Source: Shewanella decolorationis S12
GTDB taxonomy: Bacteria; Pseudomonadota; Gammaproteobacteria; Enterobacterales; Shewanellaceae
Reading direction: 5' to 3'
DNA length: 64,000 nucleotides
NCBI RefSeq assembly: GCF_000485795.1
Contig: NZ_AXZL01000069.1
Location: 1-64,000, forward strand
Numbering within the stretch: position 1 is the first letter of the stretch; the number at the start of each line of letters is the position of its first letter. The notes under the pieces were generated by a model. The model had not been told where the DNA came from, made no database searches, and worked only from the letters and a program-made list of their open reading frames with translations. Made by a program: the position numbers and the translations under genes. Shown piece after piece: positions 1-7,614 of the stretch.

Positions 1-10
1 ATTCAGACAT

Positions 11-43
11 AAAAAAATCAGCCGCAACTTAGGTTGCGGCTGA
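11..43 (-). terminator. Orphan Rho-independent terminator
   Basis: Perfect stem (agccgcaact / agttgcggct type) at 18-43, followed on the minus strand by seven T residues at 11-17. No protein gene lies upstream of it on the minus strand before the tRNA array, which has its own terminator at 451-481. It therefore appears to end a separate, unannotated transcript. Confidence 0.75.
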
Positions 44-290
44 TTATGAAGCCCTTGAAAGATCGTTCAACTATTTAAAACGATCTGCATTATGCATTTT
101 ACAGCCCTTTTTATTTCCCCTGACCCTTCCTAAATTGCTACATCCTGAATCGCGCTAACACTCTTCAAACCTCTCTCATGACTCGTTCCTAAGACGAGAA
201 GCAAAGAAACACATTAATCCTTGTTCTGTGCTTTTCTCTTCGTCTCTTTTACAGCTCAGCTTGCGAGTCAAGATAACCCTTACAGCTATC
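11..290 (-). ncRNA. Candidate small RNA (speculative)
   Basis: This gene-free stretch lies downstream of the tRNA terminator. On the minus strand it contains several GGA triplets. One is in the loop of a short hairpin (stem ctcgt/acgag with AGGA in the loop, about 211-227). A second stem-loop (agatcgtt/aacgatct, 60-86) follows, and then the terminator at 11-43. A sequence resembling a GacA/UvrY box (TGTAAG-N6-CTTGAC against TGTAAG-N6-CTTACA) is at 267-284. This would fit a Csr/Rsm-type RNA that titrates CsrA, whose gene is nearby, but there are fewer GGA motifs than in a classical CsrB. The 5' end is not defined. Boundaries are inferred. Confidence 0.25.
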
Positions 291-450
291 CCTTTATCGG
301 GTGCTAAACAGCAAGCCAGCGCGATAAACATTACCGCTTAAGGCATAGGTACAGGATTAACCATAACGTGGCGTAAGAGGCGGATTATCAAGGCGCTAAA
401 GCATAGGAAGAGATAAGGATTGAAGCGAGATTATGCGGAAAAATTCCATT

Positions 451-481
451 AAAAAAGCCCTGCAATTGCTTGCAGGGCTTA
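451..481 (-). terminator. Terminator of the tRNA array
   Basis: Inverted repeat aagccctgca/tgcagggctt with a short loop, followed by a T tract on the minus strand (aaaaaa at 451-456 on the plus strand). It sits about 20 bases beyond the last tRNA, so it probably ends the Arg-Ser-Arg-Ser precursor. Confidence 0.8.
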
Positions 482-501
482 TCTAAATCTAACTAAATAG
501 A

Positions 502-578
502 TGGTGCGCGTGGAAGGATTCGAACCTCCGACCGCCTGGTTCGTAGCCAGGTACTCTATCCAGCTGAGCTACACGCGC
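502..578 (-). tRNA. tRNA-Arg(ACG), copy 2
   Basis: A 77-nt cloverleaf with acceptor stem GCGCGTG/CACGCGC, encoded CCA at 502-504, T-arm GGTTCGAATCC and anticodon loop CTACGAA, giving anticodon ACG (read as ICG for CGN codons). Identical over its length to the copy at 801-877. It is the last tRNA of a four-gene array. Confidence 0.97.
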
Positions 579-672
579 TTAAATACAGGGTAAGTTGCTA
601 ACTTACCGACAGACTAGAGTCTAGAAGAAGCACTTAAGTCTCGCAAATTAAATCTATTCACTAGGAATAGAA

Positions 673-764
673 TGGCGGAGAAGGAGGGATTCGAACCCTC
701 GATGGGAGATAAAGCCCATACTCCCTTAGCAGGGGAGCGCCTTCGGCCACTCGGCCACCTCTCC
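673..764 (-). tRNA. tRNA-Ser(GCT), copy 2
   Basis: A 92-nt class II tRNA with a long variable arm. Acceptor is GGAGAGG/CTTCTCC, CCA is encoded at 673-675, and the anticodon loop CTGCTAA gives anticodon GCT for AGC/AGU codons. Identical to the copy at 896-987. Confidence 0.97.
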
Positions 765-800
765 GCAAAATCTGCATTTGTAAGCTAATGCCTACTAAAA

Positions 801-877
801 TGGTGCGCGTGGAAGGATTCGAACCTCCGACCGCCTGGTTCGTAGCCAGGTACTCTATCCAGCTGAGCTACACGCGC
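801..877 (-). tRNA. tRNA-Arg(ACG), copy 1
   Basis: A 77-nt cloverleaf with encoded CCA at 801-803 and anticodon ACG. With the adjacent tRNA-Ser it forms one unit of a tandem Arg-Ser duplication. A tRNA array next to csrA is also seen in enterobacteria. Confidence 0.97.
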
Positions 878-895
878 ACTTTTATCGGTAAGAAA

Positions 896-987
896 TGGCG
901 GAGAAGGAGGGATTCGAACCCTCGATGGGAGATAAAGCCCATACTCCCTTAGCAGGGGAGCGCCTTCGGCCACTCGGCCACCTCTCC
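896..987 (-). tRNA. tRNA-Ser(GCT), copy 1
   Basis: A 92-nt class II serine tRNA, anticodon GCT, CCA encoded at 896-898. It is the first tRNA of the array and lies just downstream of a strong promoter at 1003-1030. Confidence 0.97.
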
Positions 988-1002
988 GTTTTCTTGGCGC
1001 AC

Positions 1003-1030
1003 ATATTACTGTTTGACGAAAATAAGTCAA
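1003..1030 (-). promoter_or_regulatory. Sigma-70 promoter of the tRNA array
   Basis: Minus-strand TTGACT (1025-1030), a 16-base spacer and TAATAT (1003-1008) precede a GC-rich discriminator (GTGCGCC). Such discriminators are typical of stringently controlled stable-RNA promoters. The first tRNA begins about 16 bases after the -10. Confidence 0.75.
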
Positions 1031-1132
1031 ACCCTTTTTCTGAAACAACTTCTGTTTGAAGCGTTTTTAATCACATTGCTGTTATATCAATCCAATGTGT
1101 TGATTTGCGCCAATCTTTCGGTTCCAAAAATA

Positions 1133-1158
1133 AAAAAGCCAGTTAAAAAACTGACTCT
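1133..1158 (-). terminator. csrA terminator
   Basis: A stem of cagtt/aactg type followed on the minus strand by a T-rich tract (taaaaaa at 1131-1137 on the plus strand). It is about 33 bases past the csrA stop and separates csrA from the tRNA promoter. Confidence 0.6.
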
Positions 1159-1190
1159 TCTATGTCGTTAATACTCGCCTAAACGCCGTA

Positions 1191-1388
1191 TTAAAAGTTA
1201 CCACCTTCTGAAGGTGTACCTGATTTTTCAGATTGAATGCGTTGGTAGATCTCTTCACGGTGGACAGAAACCTCTTTAGGTGCATTCACACCAATACGCA
1301 CTTGATTGCCTTTTACCCCTAGCACTGTAACTGTGACTTCATCACCAATCATCAGTGTTTCGCCAACACGACGAGTCAAAATCAGCAT
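1191..1388 (-). CDS. csrA: Carbon storage regulator CsrA
   Basis: CsrA is a small homodimeric RNA-binding protein that binds GGA motifs, often in hairpin loops over ribosome-binding sites, and represses or activates translation of metabolism, motility and biofilm genes. The 65-residue product begins [12 protein letters not shown] and carries RIGVNAP and the conserved EIYQRI helix; length and sequence are typical. AGGAG lies 7 bases before the ATG. A TATAAT box at 1450-1455 on the minus strand in the 118-base gap to lysC suggests its own promoter. Activity is normally controlled by Csr sRNAs driven by BarA/UvrY; barA is also in this window. Confidence 0.97.
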
Positions 1389-1449
1389 TCGATAGCTCCT
1401 TTATGTCTTAATTCAGCTTACACACGGCACTCATCCGGTAGATGGGCTT

Positions 1450-1455
1450 ATTATA
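1450..1455 (-). promoter_or_regulatory. Candidate csrA -10 box
   Basis: A perfect TATAAT on the minus strand, about 60 bases upstream of the csrA start codon. No convincing -35 hexamer is at the expected distance, so this may be an activator-dependent or weak promoter. Confidence 0.4.
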
Positions 1456-1506
1456 GGGTCAGCTGAGTACAAATTAATAGTATTCAATACTCAAACGGTT
1501 ATTTAA

Positions 1507-2763
1507 TTACACCTTATTTAGCTCGAAAGCGTGATGTAGCGCCCGAACCGCCTTGTGTAAGTCCCTTTCATCGATCACAGTTGACAATTTACTCTCCGAT
1601 GTCGAAAGTAACTTAGCATGGATTGTTTCATTACCCAATACATCTAACATCTTAGTCAATAATCCAACTTTTGCCTGTAAACCTTTGCCAACTAAAGACA
1701 CTTTTGCACGTTGGCGCTCAACAATCAATTGGCCTAGATCAAGACTTTCACTTAAAAGCTCTAGCTCATGCAATAAAATATCCACCTTGGCTTCGGCCAG
1801 CATAAAACTGACACATTCGGCTGCCGAAGTCTCATTGAGTTTGAGCGGGGTAATAAACTCAACATCAATCTCAAGCCGTGCCAAGCAAGCTAACAGTGCT
1901 TGATAATGCTCACTGCTGGTAAACAACCCTTTTATGGTTAAGGTCGCAAGCGCCTTATTAATCGCAATACCTTGCACAGATGCTGCCATCGCCAGCTCGG
2001 ATTCGTCACCAAATTGGATCAATGTCCCATGGCCCACCTCAAAGCTCGACAATACACGCAGTGGCACTTTAAAACGCTGTGCGTATTCAACCGAATCGGG
2101 ATGCAACACCTTAGCGCCGAGTTTCGCCATTTCTAGCATCACATCAAAACCAATCACATCGAGGCGTCTAGCACTGCTGTCGATATTCGGATCGGTAGTA
2201 AATACACCGGGTACATCGGTAAAGATTTGGCATTCATCGGCTTTTAACGCCGCAGCGAGTGCCACCGCCGTAGTATCTGAACCTCCGCGTCCTAAGGTTG
2301 TTACATCACCATTGGGATCGATACCTTGAAAGCCAGCCACAATCGGCACAATACCGTCGTTCAGCAAAGACGTTAAGTATGCCGTATCGACATGCTCAAT
2401 GCTCGCTCGACCAAACTGACTGTTTGTATGAATTTGCACTTGATCACCAGTCAGGGATCTTGCGTTAATGCCGCGACGTTGTAACGCCATCGCCATTAAC
2501 GCAATACTGATTTGCTCTCCCGTAGAGACCAGCATATCGAGTTCCCGCGCACTTGCGCGGGGATCGATTTGCGCCGCAAGCGCAAATAGTCTGTTGGTCT
2601 CCCCTGCCATCGCAGACAGCACCAAGACCTGCTGCTCACCATTGTGAGCGGACTTTGCAATTTGCTCGGCAACCACTTCGATGCGTTCAATCGAACCCAC
2701 CGAAGTGCCACCAAACTTCTTCACAAAAAGCTTGCTACCACTAAGCTTTCGTTTTTCGAGCAC
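1507..2763 (-). CDS. lysC: Aspartate kinase
   Basis: Aspartokinase phosphorylates L-aspartate to aspartyl-4-phosphate, the first step toward lysine, threonine, methionine and diaminopimelate. The 418-residue protein has the N-terminal kinase signature KKFGGTSVGS, the GRGGSDTTAVALAAAL motif and VPGVFTTDP in the catalytic half, then a C-terminal regulatory half with two ACT-like repeats (from about residue 270). The GTG start is preceded by AGAGG at 5-base spacing. That Shine-Dalgarno sequence overlaps the alaS stop codon, so translation is probably coupled to alaS. No lysine riboswitch is visible in front of it. Which amino acid inhibits the enzyme cannot be told from sequence. Confidence 0.93.
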   Translation of the reverse strand: MLEKRKLSGSKLFVKKFGGTSVGSIERIEVVAEQIAKSAHNGEQQVLVLSAMAGETNRLFALAAQIDPRASARELDMLVSTGEQISIALMAMALQRRGINARSLTGDQVQIHTNSQFGRASIEHVDTAYLTSLLNDGIVPIVAGFQGIDPNGDVTTLGRGGSDTTAVALAAALKADECQIFTDVPGVFTTDPNIDSSARRLDVIGFDVMLEMAKLGAKVLHPDSVEYAQRFKVPLRVLSSFEVGHGTLIQFGDESELAMAASVQGIAINKALATLTIKGLFTSSEHYQALLACLARLEIDVEFITPLKLNETSAAECVSFMLAEAKVDILLHELELLSESLDLGQLIVERQRAKVSLVGKGLQAKVGLLTKMLDVLGNETIHAKLLSTSESKLSTVIDERDLHKAVRALHHAFELNKV

Positions 2764-2772
2764 AGCAACCTC

Positions 2773-5397
2773 TTAAGCTAAACGCTCAGTAATCCAAGGT
2801 AATACTTGAGACAGTGCCGCATCCAGATTTTCTGGTTGGCTACCACCCGCTTGAGCCATATCAGGGCGACCACCGCCTTTACCACCCACCTGCGCAGCAA
2901 CCATAGCAACCAGTTCACCGGCCTTCACTTTACCGACTAAGTCGTTGCTTACACCCGCAATTAGGTTCACTTTGCCTTCTTGAGCCACACCAAGCAGGAT
3001 AACGGTGGATTTCAGCTTTTGCTTTAACTCATCTTGCAGGCCACGCAGTGCACCTGCTTCAACGCCTTCAAGCTTCTTAATCAGCACATTTACGCCATTA
3101 ACCACAACCGCATCACCAGCTAAATCAGCACTCGCTGCTGCCGCTAACTTATCTTTTAGTTGCTGCATATCTTTTTCAAGTTGCTTCATTTTATCCAGTT
3201 GCGCTTTCAGCTTGGCCACAACCGATTGAGTATCGCCTTTAAGCAAAGCTGCTGCTTCTTCAAGTTGCGCTTGTTGCTGTGCCACATAGGCCATCGCCGC
3301 AGCGCCGGTTACCGCTTCGATACGGCGAACGCCCGCAGCGATACCGCCTTCAGAGGTAATTTTGAATAGACCGATGTCACCAGTTCGGCCCACATGCGTA
3401 CCACCACAAAGTTCGATTGAGAAATCGCCCATAGTGACAACACGCACCTCGGCATCATATTTCTCACCAAAGAGCGCCATAGCGCCTTTTTCTTTGGCTT
3501 CATCAATCGCCATTTCAGCGACTTTCAGCTCATGGTTACGGCGAATTTGGGTGTTGACTAACTCTTCAACCTGTTTCAATTCAGCGGGCTTGACCGCTTC
3601 GAAATGAGAGAAGTCGAAACGTAAACGCTCAGGGTCAACTAACGAACCTTTTTGAGTAACGTGAGTGCCTAATACTTGACGCAGTGCAGCATGTAATAAG
3701 TGAGTCACAGAGTGGTTTAACTGAGTACGGTGACGCAGTTTCTTGTCCACTTTGGCTTCAATGGCTTGACCAACACTGATAGTGCCAGCTGTTAATGTGC
3801 CCTTATGACCAGAGGCTTGACCGAATTTTTGGGTGTCGTTTACAGCGAACTCAATACCTTGAGCCACTAATACGCCCTTGTCGCCGACTTGGCCGCCCGA
3901 TTCTGCGTAGAATGGCGTCACATCAAGCACGACTACGGCATCATCACCTGCATTGATTACAGGCACTGACTCACCGTTTAAGTAAAGTGCTGTGACTTTG
4001 GCATTACCAGTGAGTTCTGAGTAACCACAGAATGCGGTTTCAGCATCAATTTTCAGTGCTGCGTTGTAATCGGCACCGAAGTTACCCGCAGCTTGAGCGC
4101 GGCTACGTTGTTCAGCCATCGCGACTTCAAAGCCCGCTTCATCGACGATAATGTTGCGCTCACGGCATACGTCAGCGGTTAAATCCACAGGGAAGCCGTA
4201 GGTATCGTACAGTTTGAAGACAGTCTCACCGTCTAAGGTGTCGCCCTGCAATTCGTTTAACGCGCTATCCAGAATACCTAAACCACGCTCAAGCGTACGG
4301 GCAAACTGCTCTTCTTCCGCTTTAAGGGCTTTTTCAACAATCACTTGGGTATCAGCAAGACCTTTAGCGGCATCGCCCATCACTTCAATTAGCGTCGGAA
4401 CTAACTTGTAGAAGAAGGCTTCGGTGGCGCCTAACTTGTTACCATGACGCACGGCGCGGCGAATAATACGACGCAGTACATAGCCACGACCTTCGTTTGA
4501 TGGCATCACACCATCGGCAACTAAGAAGGCGCATGAACGGATATGGTCGGCAATAACGCGCAGCGACTTATTAGATAAGTCAGTCACACCGATGATTTCG
4601 GCCGCTTTAGCAATCAAGGCGCGGAAAATATCGATTTCGTAGTTTGAATGCACGCCTTGCATGATCGCAGCGATACGCTCGATACCCATACCAGTATCGA
4701 CAGAGGGTTTTGGCAGCGGTAACATTTCACCAGAGGCTTGGCGATTGTATTGCATGAATACGATGTTCCAGATTTCGATGAAACGGTCGCCATCTTCTTC
4801 TGGGCTACCAGGACGTCCGCCCCAAATGTGGTCGCCGTGATCATAGAAAATTTCGGTACAAGGGCCACAAGGACCCGTATCACCCATTTGCCAGAAGTTA
4901 TCTGAAGCGTATGGCGCGCCCTTGTTGTCGCCGATGCGAATGATGTTTTCAGCGGCAACACCAATTTTTTTATTCCAAATTTCAAAGGCTTCATCGTCCG
5001 TTTGGTAAACGGTTACACACAGACGTTCCTTCGGTAGCTTCAATACTTCGGTCAGGAAGGTCCAACCAAAACGAATCGCATCTTCTTTGAAATAATCACC
5101 AAAGCTGAAGTTACCCAGCATTTCGAAGAAAGTATGGTGACGAGCGGTGTAACCAACGTTATCTAAATCGTTGTGTTTACCACCCGCACGGACGCAGCGT
5201 TGGGCAGTGGTCGCACGTGTATAGCTACGTTTGTCCATGCCAAGAAACACGTCCTTGAACTGGTTCATACCGGCGTTGGTGAATAATAGTGTGGGATCGT
5301 TGCCTGGTACAAGAGAGCTACTGTCAACAACTTGGTGACCATTGCTGCGGAAAAATTCGAGGAAAGCACTTCTAAGCGCTGCTGTCGTTTGATACAT
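2773..5397 (-). CDS. alaS: Alanyl-tRNA synthetase
   Basis: Charges tRNA-Ala in the cytoplasm and edits Ser and Gly mischarging. At 874 residues it has the family length. Visible are the class II catalytic region ([18 protein letters not shown], near residue 90), the editing-domain zinc ligands HSVTH and CGGTH, and the C-terminal DHHA1-type glycine-rich segment GGKGGGRPD. It lies between recX (275-base gap) and lysC (9-base gap). A TATAAT at 5467-5472 on the minus strand may be its -10 element. Confidence 0.98.
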   Translation of the reverse strand: MYQTTAALRSAFLEFFRSNGHQVVDSSSLVPGNDPTLLFTNAGMNQFKDVFLGMDKRSYTRATTAQRCVRAGGKHNDLDNVGYTARHHTFFEMLGNFSFGDYFKEDAIRFGWTFLTEVLKLPKERLCVTVYQTDDEAFEIWNKKIGVAAENIIRIGDNKGAPYASDNFWQMGDTGPCGPCTEIFYDHGDHIWGGRPGSPEEDGDRFIEIWNIVFMQYNRQASGEMLPLPKPSVDTGMGIERIAAIMQGVHSNYEIDIFRALIAKAAEIIGVTDLSNKSLRVIADHIRSCAFLVADGVMPSNEGRGYVLRRIIRRAVRHGNKLGATEAFFYKLVPTLIEVMGDAAKGLADTQVIVEKALKAEEEQFARTLERGLGILDSALNELQGDTLDGETVFKLYDTYGFPVDLTADVCRERNIIVDEAGFEVAMAEQRSRAQAAGNFGADYNAALKIDAETAFCGYSELTGNAKVTALYLNGESVPVINAGDDAVVVLDVTPFYAESGGQVGDKGVLVAQGIEFAVNDTQKFGQASGHKGTLTAGTISVGQAIEAKVDKKLRHRTQLNHSVTHLLHAALRQVLGTHVTQKGSLVDPERLRFDFSHFEAVKPAELKQVEELVNTQIRRNHELKVAEMAIDEAKEKGAMALFGEKYDAEVRVVTMGDFSIELCGGTHVGRTGDIGLFKITSEGGIAAGVRRIEAVTGAAAMAYVAQQQAQLEEAAALLKGDTQSVVAKLKAQLDKMKQLEKDMQQLKDKLAAAASADLAGDAVVVNGVNVLIKKLEGVEAGALRGLQDELKQKLKSTVILLGVAQEGKVNLIAGVSNDLVGKVKAGELVAMVAAQVGGKGGGRPDMAQAGGSQPENLDAALSQVLPWITERLA

Positions 5398-5673
5398 GAA
5401 ATCGTCCTGAATTGGGTAAGCATGACCAGCTACACCATAAGGTAGCCGTATTTCTATTTGCCCAGCATTATAAGCAGACTAAGGAAAGACGACCAGCCTT
5501 GAATAGAGATATAGGCTTAGGAATCTCATATTTTCGGTGAGTTTGCTGCTAAGACATGGCTTATCACAAAAGCCAAGCGCTAAAGATGAGTCGATGAGCC
5601 GAACCAGCACCCGCGGCCGAACGTACAAGACAATGAAAAGACAAGCCTAGGGCGGCAAGTTTATGCCATGAAA

Positions 5674-6165
5674 TTAGTCATCATTATCTGCCAAAGGGTC
5701 ATAATCTAAGGCATAGGAGACTTGTTCGTAGTTAAAGCCTTGGCTCAGTAAAAACCGCACCCGTTTGGCTTTTTCTTTCGCTACTAGCTCACGGGATTGT
5801 GAGCCTTTAACCTCGGTGACTTTAGGAGTGACATATTTTTTGATGGCTTTGGCTTTTGCTAGCTCAAACCAATCATGATCATTTGCCGATAACGCGGCTT
5901 CGATACAATCCTTTGAAAGCCCCTTTTGGGCAATGGCTTGACGAATACGGATAGGCCCATGACCACGGGTAATGTGACTGCGAACAAGAAGCTCGGCATA
6001 ACGCTTATCATTGATAAAGCCAGATGCTTCACAATCATCAAGCACAGGCTCGATATCAACGACTTCAAAGCCTTTTTCGAGCAGTTTAGAGCGGATTTCT
6101 TGGCGGGAATAGTCGCGGCGCGCTAACAGCGCGACCGCGATTTGACGGGCTGACTGGCTCAGAAT
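5674..6165 (-). CDS. recX: Recombination regulator RecX, non-canonical start
   Basis: RecX binds RecA filaments and limits RecA activity. The first canonical start (GTG at 6043-6045) would give a truncated 123-residue protein. Reading upstream in frame, the family-like N-terminal helices ([18 protein letters not shown], then [20 protein letters not shown]) continue without a stop to an ATT at 6163-6165 or CTG at 6160-6162, overlapping the recA stop (ATTCTGA). That restores about 163 residues, normal for RecX. An AGG lies about 6 bases before the ATT. I therefore propose an ATT (or CTG) start translationally coupled to recA. The exact start is unproven; gene identity is clear. Confidence 0.85.
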   Translation of the reverse strand: MLSQSARQIAVALLARRDYSRQEIRSKLLEKGFEVVDIEPVLDDCEASGFINDKRYAELLVRSHITRGHGPIRIRQAIAQKGLSKDCIEAALSANDHDWFELAKAKAIKKYVTPKVTEVKGSQSRELVAKEKAKRVRFLLSQGFNYEQVSYALDYDPLADNDD

Positions 6166-7232
6166 ACTTCGCCTGTTTCGAAATCAACATTACCTTCATT
6201 ACTCTCATCATCAGAAGAAGATGAAGACAATGCACTTGGGTTACTCAACAGTAATTCACGCAGTGTTTTATCGATTTCAGCAGCAATTTCTGGGTTTTCA
6301 GTCAGATATTTACCGGCATTTGCACGGCCCTGACCAATCTTGTCACCCTTGTAGCTGTACCATGCACCGGCTTTTTCTATCAGTTTATGGGCAACACCTA
6401 AATCGACTAACTCACCAGTACGGTTGATACCTTGACCGTAAAGAATTTGGAACTCAGCTTGTTTAAATGGCGCGGCAACCTTGTTTTTCACCACTTTAAC
6501 GCGCGTCTCGTTGCCTACCACTTCATCGCCTTCTTTGATAGCTCCGGTACGGCGAATATCGAGACGAACAGAAGCATAGAATTTCAGCGCGTTACCACCC
6601 GTTGTGGTTTCTGGGTTACCAAACATTACGCCAATCTTCATACGAATTTGGTTGATGAAGATTAACAGAGTATTCGATTGCTTGAGGTTACCCGCGAGCT
6701 TACGCATCGCTTGGCTCATCATACGCGCCGCTAGGCCCATGTGTGAATCACCAATTTCACCTTCAATTTCCGCTTTGGGTGTTAATGCCGCAACCGAGTC
6801 AACGATGATCACATCTACCGCACCAGAACGGGTTAACGCATCACAGATCTCAAGGGCTTGTTCACCAGTATCGGGTTGTGAGCACAGTAAGTTATCGATA
6901 TCTACGCCTAATTTTTTTGCGTAGATAGGGTCTAACGCGTGCTCGGCGTCGATAAAGGCACAGGTTTTACCTTCGCGCTGAGCGGCGGCAATCACTTCTA
7001 ATGTCAGCGTCGTTTTACCTGATGATTCAGGACCATAAATCTCAACGATACGTCCCATTGGTAAACCGCCAGCCCCTAAGGCGACGTCAAGGGAAAGTGA
7101 ACCAGTAGAAATAGTCTCAACATCCATAGAGCGGTCTTCGCCCAGCTTCATGATGGAGCCTTTACCAAATTGCTTTTCAATTTGGCTCAATACCGCAGCA
7201 AGTGCTTTCTCTTTGTTTGGATCGACCTTCAT
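6159..7232 (-). CDS. recA: Recombinase RecA
   Basis: RecA forms ATP-dependent filaments on single-stranded DNA, drives strand exchange and triggers LexA self-cleavage. The 357-residue protein shows Walker [10 protein letters not shown] near residue 67, Walker [11 protein letters not shown], the L1/L2 DNA-binding loop region with [19 protein letters not shown], and an acidic, Ser-rich C-terminal tail. GAGGG lies 8 bases before the ATG. The promoter at 7337-7364 carries a LexA box between -35 and -10, as in E. coli. recX overlaps its stop codon. An 18-base palindrome sits in the 5' leader. Confidence 0.99.
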   Translation of the reverse strand: MKVDPNKEKALAAVLSQIEKQFGKGSIMKLGEDRSMDVETISTGSLSLDVALGAGGLPMGRIVEIYGPESSGKTTLTLEVIAAAQREGKTCAFIDAEHALDPIYAKKLGVDIDNLLCSQPDTGEQALEICDALTRSGAVDVIIVDSVAALTPKAEIEGEIGDSHMGLAARMMSQAMRKLAGNLKQSNTLLIFINQIRMKIGVMFGNPETTTGGNALKFYASVRLDIRRTGAIKEGDEVVGNETRVKVVKNKVAAPFKQAEFQILYGQGINRTGELVDLGVAHKLIEKAGAWYSYKGDKIGQGRANAGKYLTENPEIAAEIDKTLRELLLSNPSALSSSSSDDESNEGNVDFETGEVF

Positions 7233-7249
7233 TCCTGTTCCCTCATCAA

Positions 7250-7267
7250 GACAGTATCAGTACTGTC
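7250..7267. promoter_or_regulatory. Palindrome in the recA leader
   Basis: Inverted repeat gacagta-tcag-tactgtc, located 18 bases upstream of the recA ATG and next to the Shine-Dalgarno sequence. It is not a LexA box, since the half-sites are in the opposite order (ACAG...CTGT). In RNA it would form a 7-bp hairpin close to the ribosome-binding site. Confidence 0.45.
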
Positions 7268-7336
7268 AAAAGTGATATTCAATTTAATAAAGCGGGTAAT
7301 ACAAAAAGCGAAGCTCTTTGTCATAATCTGCTGACT

Positions 7337-7364
7337 AGTATACTGTACAATCATACAGTATCAA
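7337..7364 (-). promoter_or_regulatory. recA promoter
   Basis: Minus-strand TTGATA (7359-7364), 16-base spacer, TATACT (7337-7342). The spacer is almost entirely the LexA operator, the same arrangement as the E. coli recA promoter. Confidence 0.9.
7341..7360. promoter_or_regulatory. LexA (SOS) box of recA
   Basis: tactgtacaatcatacagta matches CTGT-N8-ACAG exactly and lies between the -35 and -10 elements of recA. LexA bound here would block RNA polymerase until DNA damage. Confidence 0.95.
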
Positions 7365-7614
7365 GACCTGTGCATGATTTATTTTTCAGTCAGAAAATTT
7401 TCCCGTTGAGACAAGCTTTTACCGACTCGTGCTGCAGATTTGTCAGGATATCAGTGAATATCCATGGTTTAAGGGTCAATTTTCAGAAAATTATTGCTAA
7501 GATTGGCGTCAATTTATTTTAGACAGTAACAGTGCACATCCACTGATTTTTTATCCCATTACTGTACGACTTATTTCCCCGCTTTGGGCCGGCATAACGG
7601 ACGAAAACGATTTA

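Noticed and set aside
785..1048. 87-codon minus-strand ORF across the tRNA array
   Set aside because: It is entirely tRNA-Arg and tRNA-Ser sequence plus the promoter; coding is accidental.
7202..7522. 106-codon plus-strand ORF between recA and mutS
   Set aside because: It starts inside recA antisense and covers the recA promoter and LexA box; no family-like sequence.
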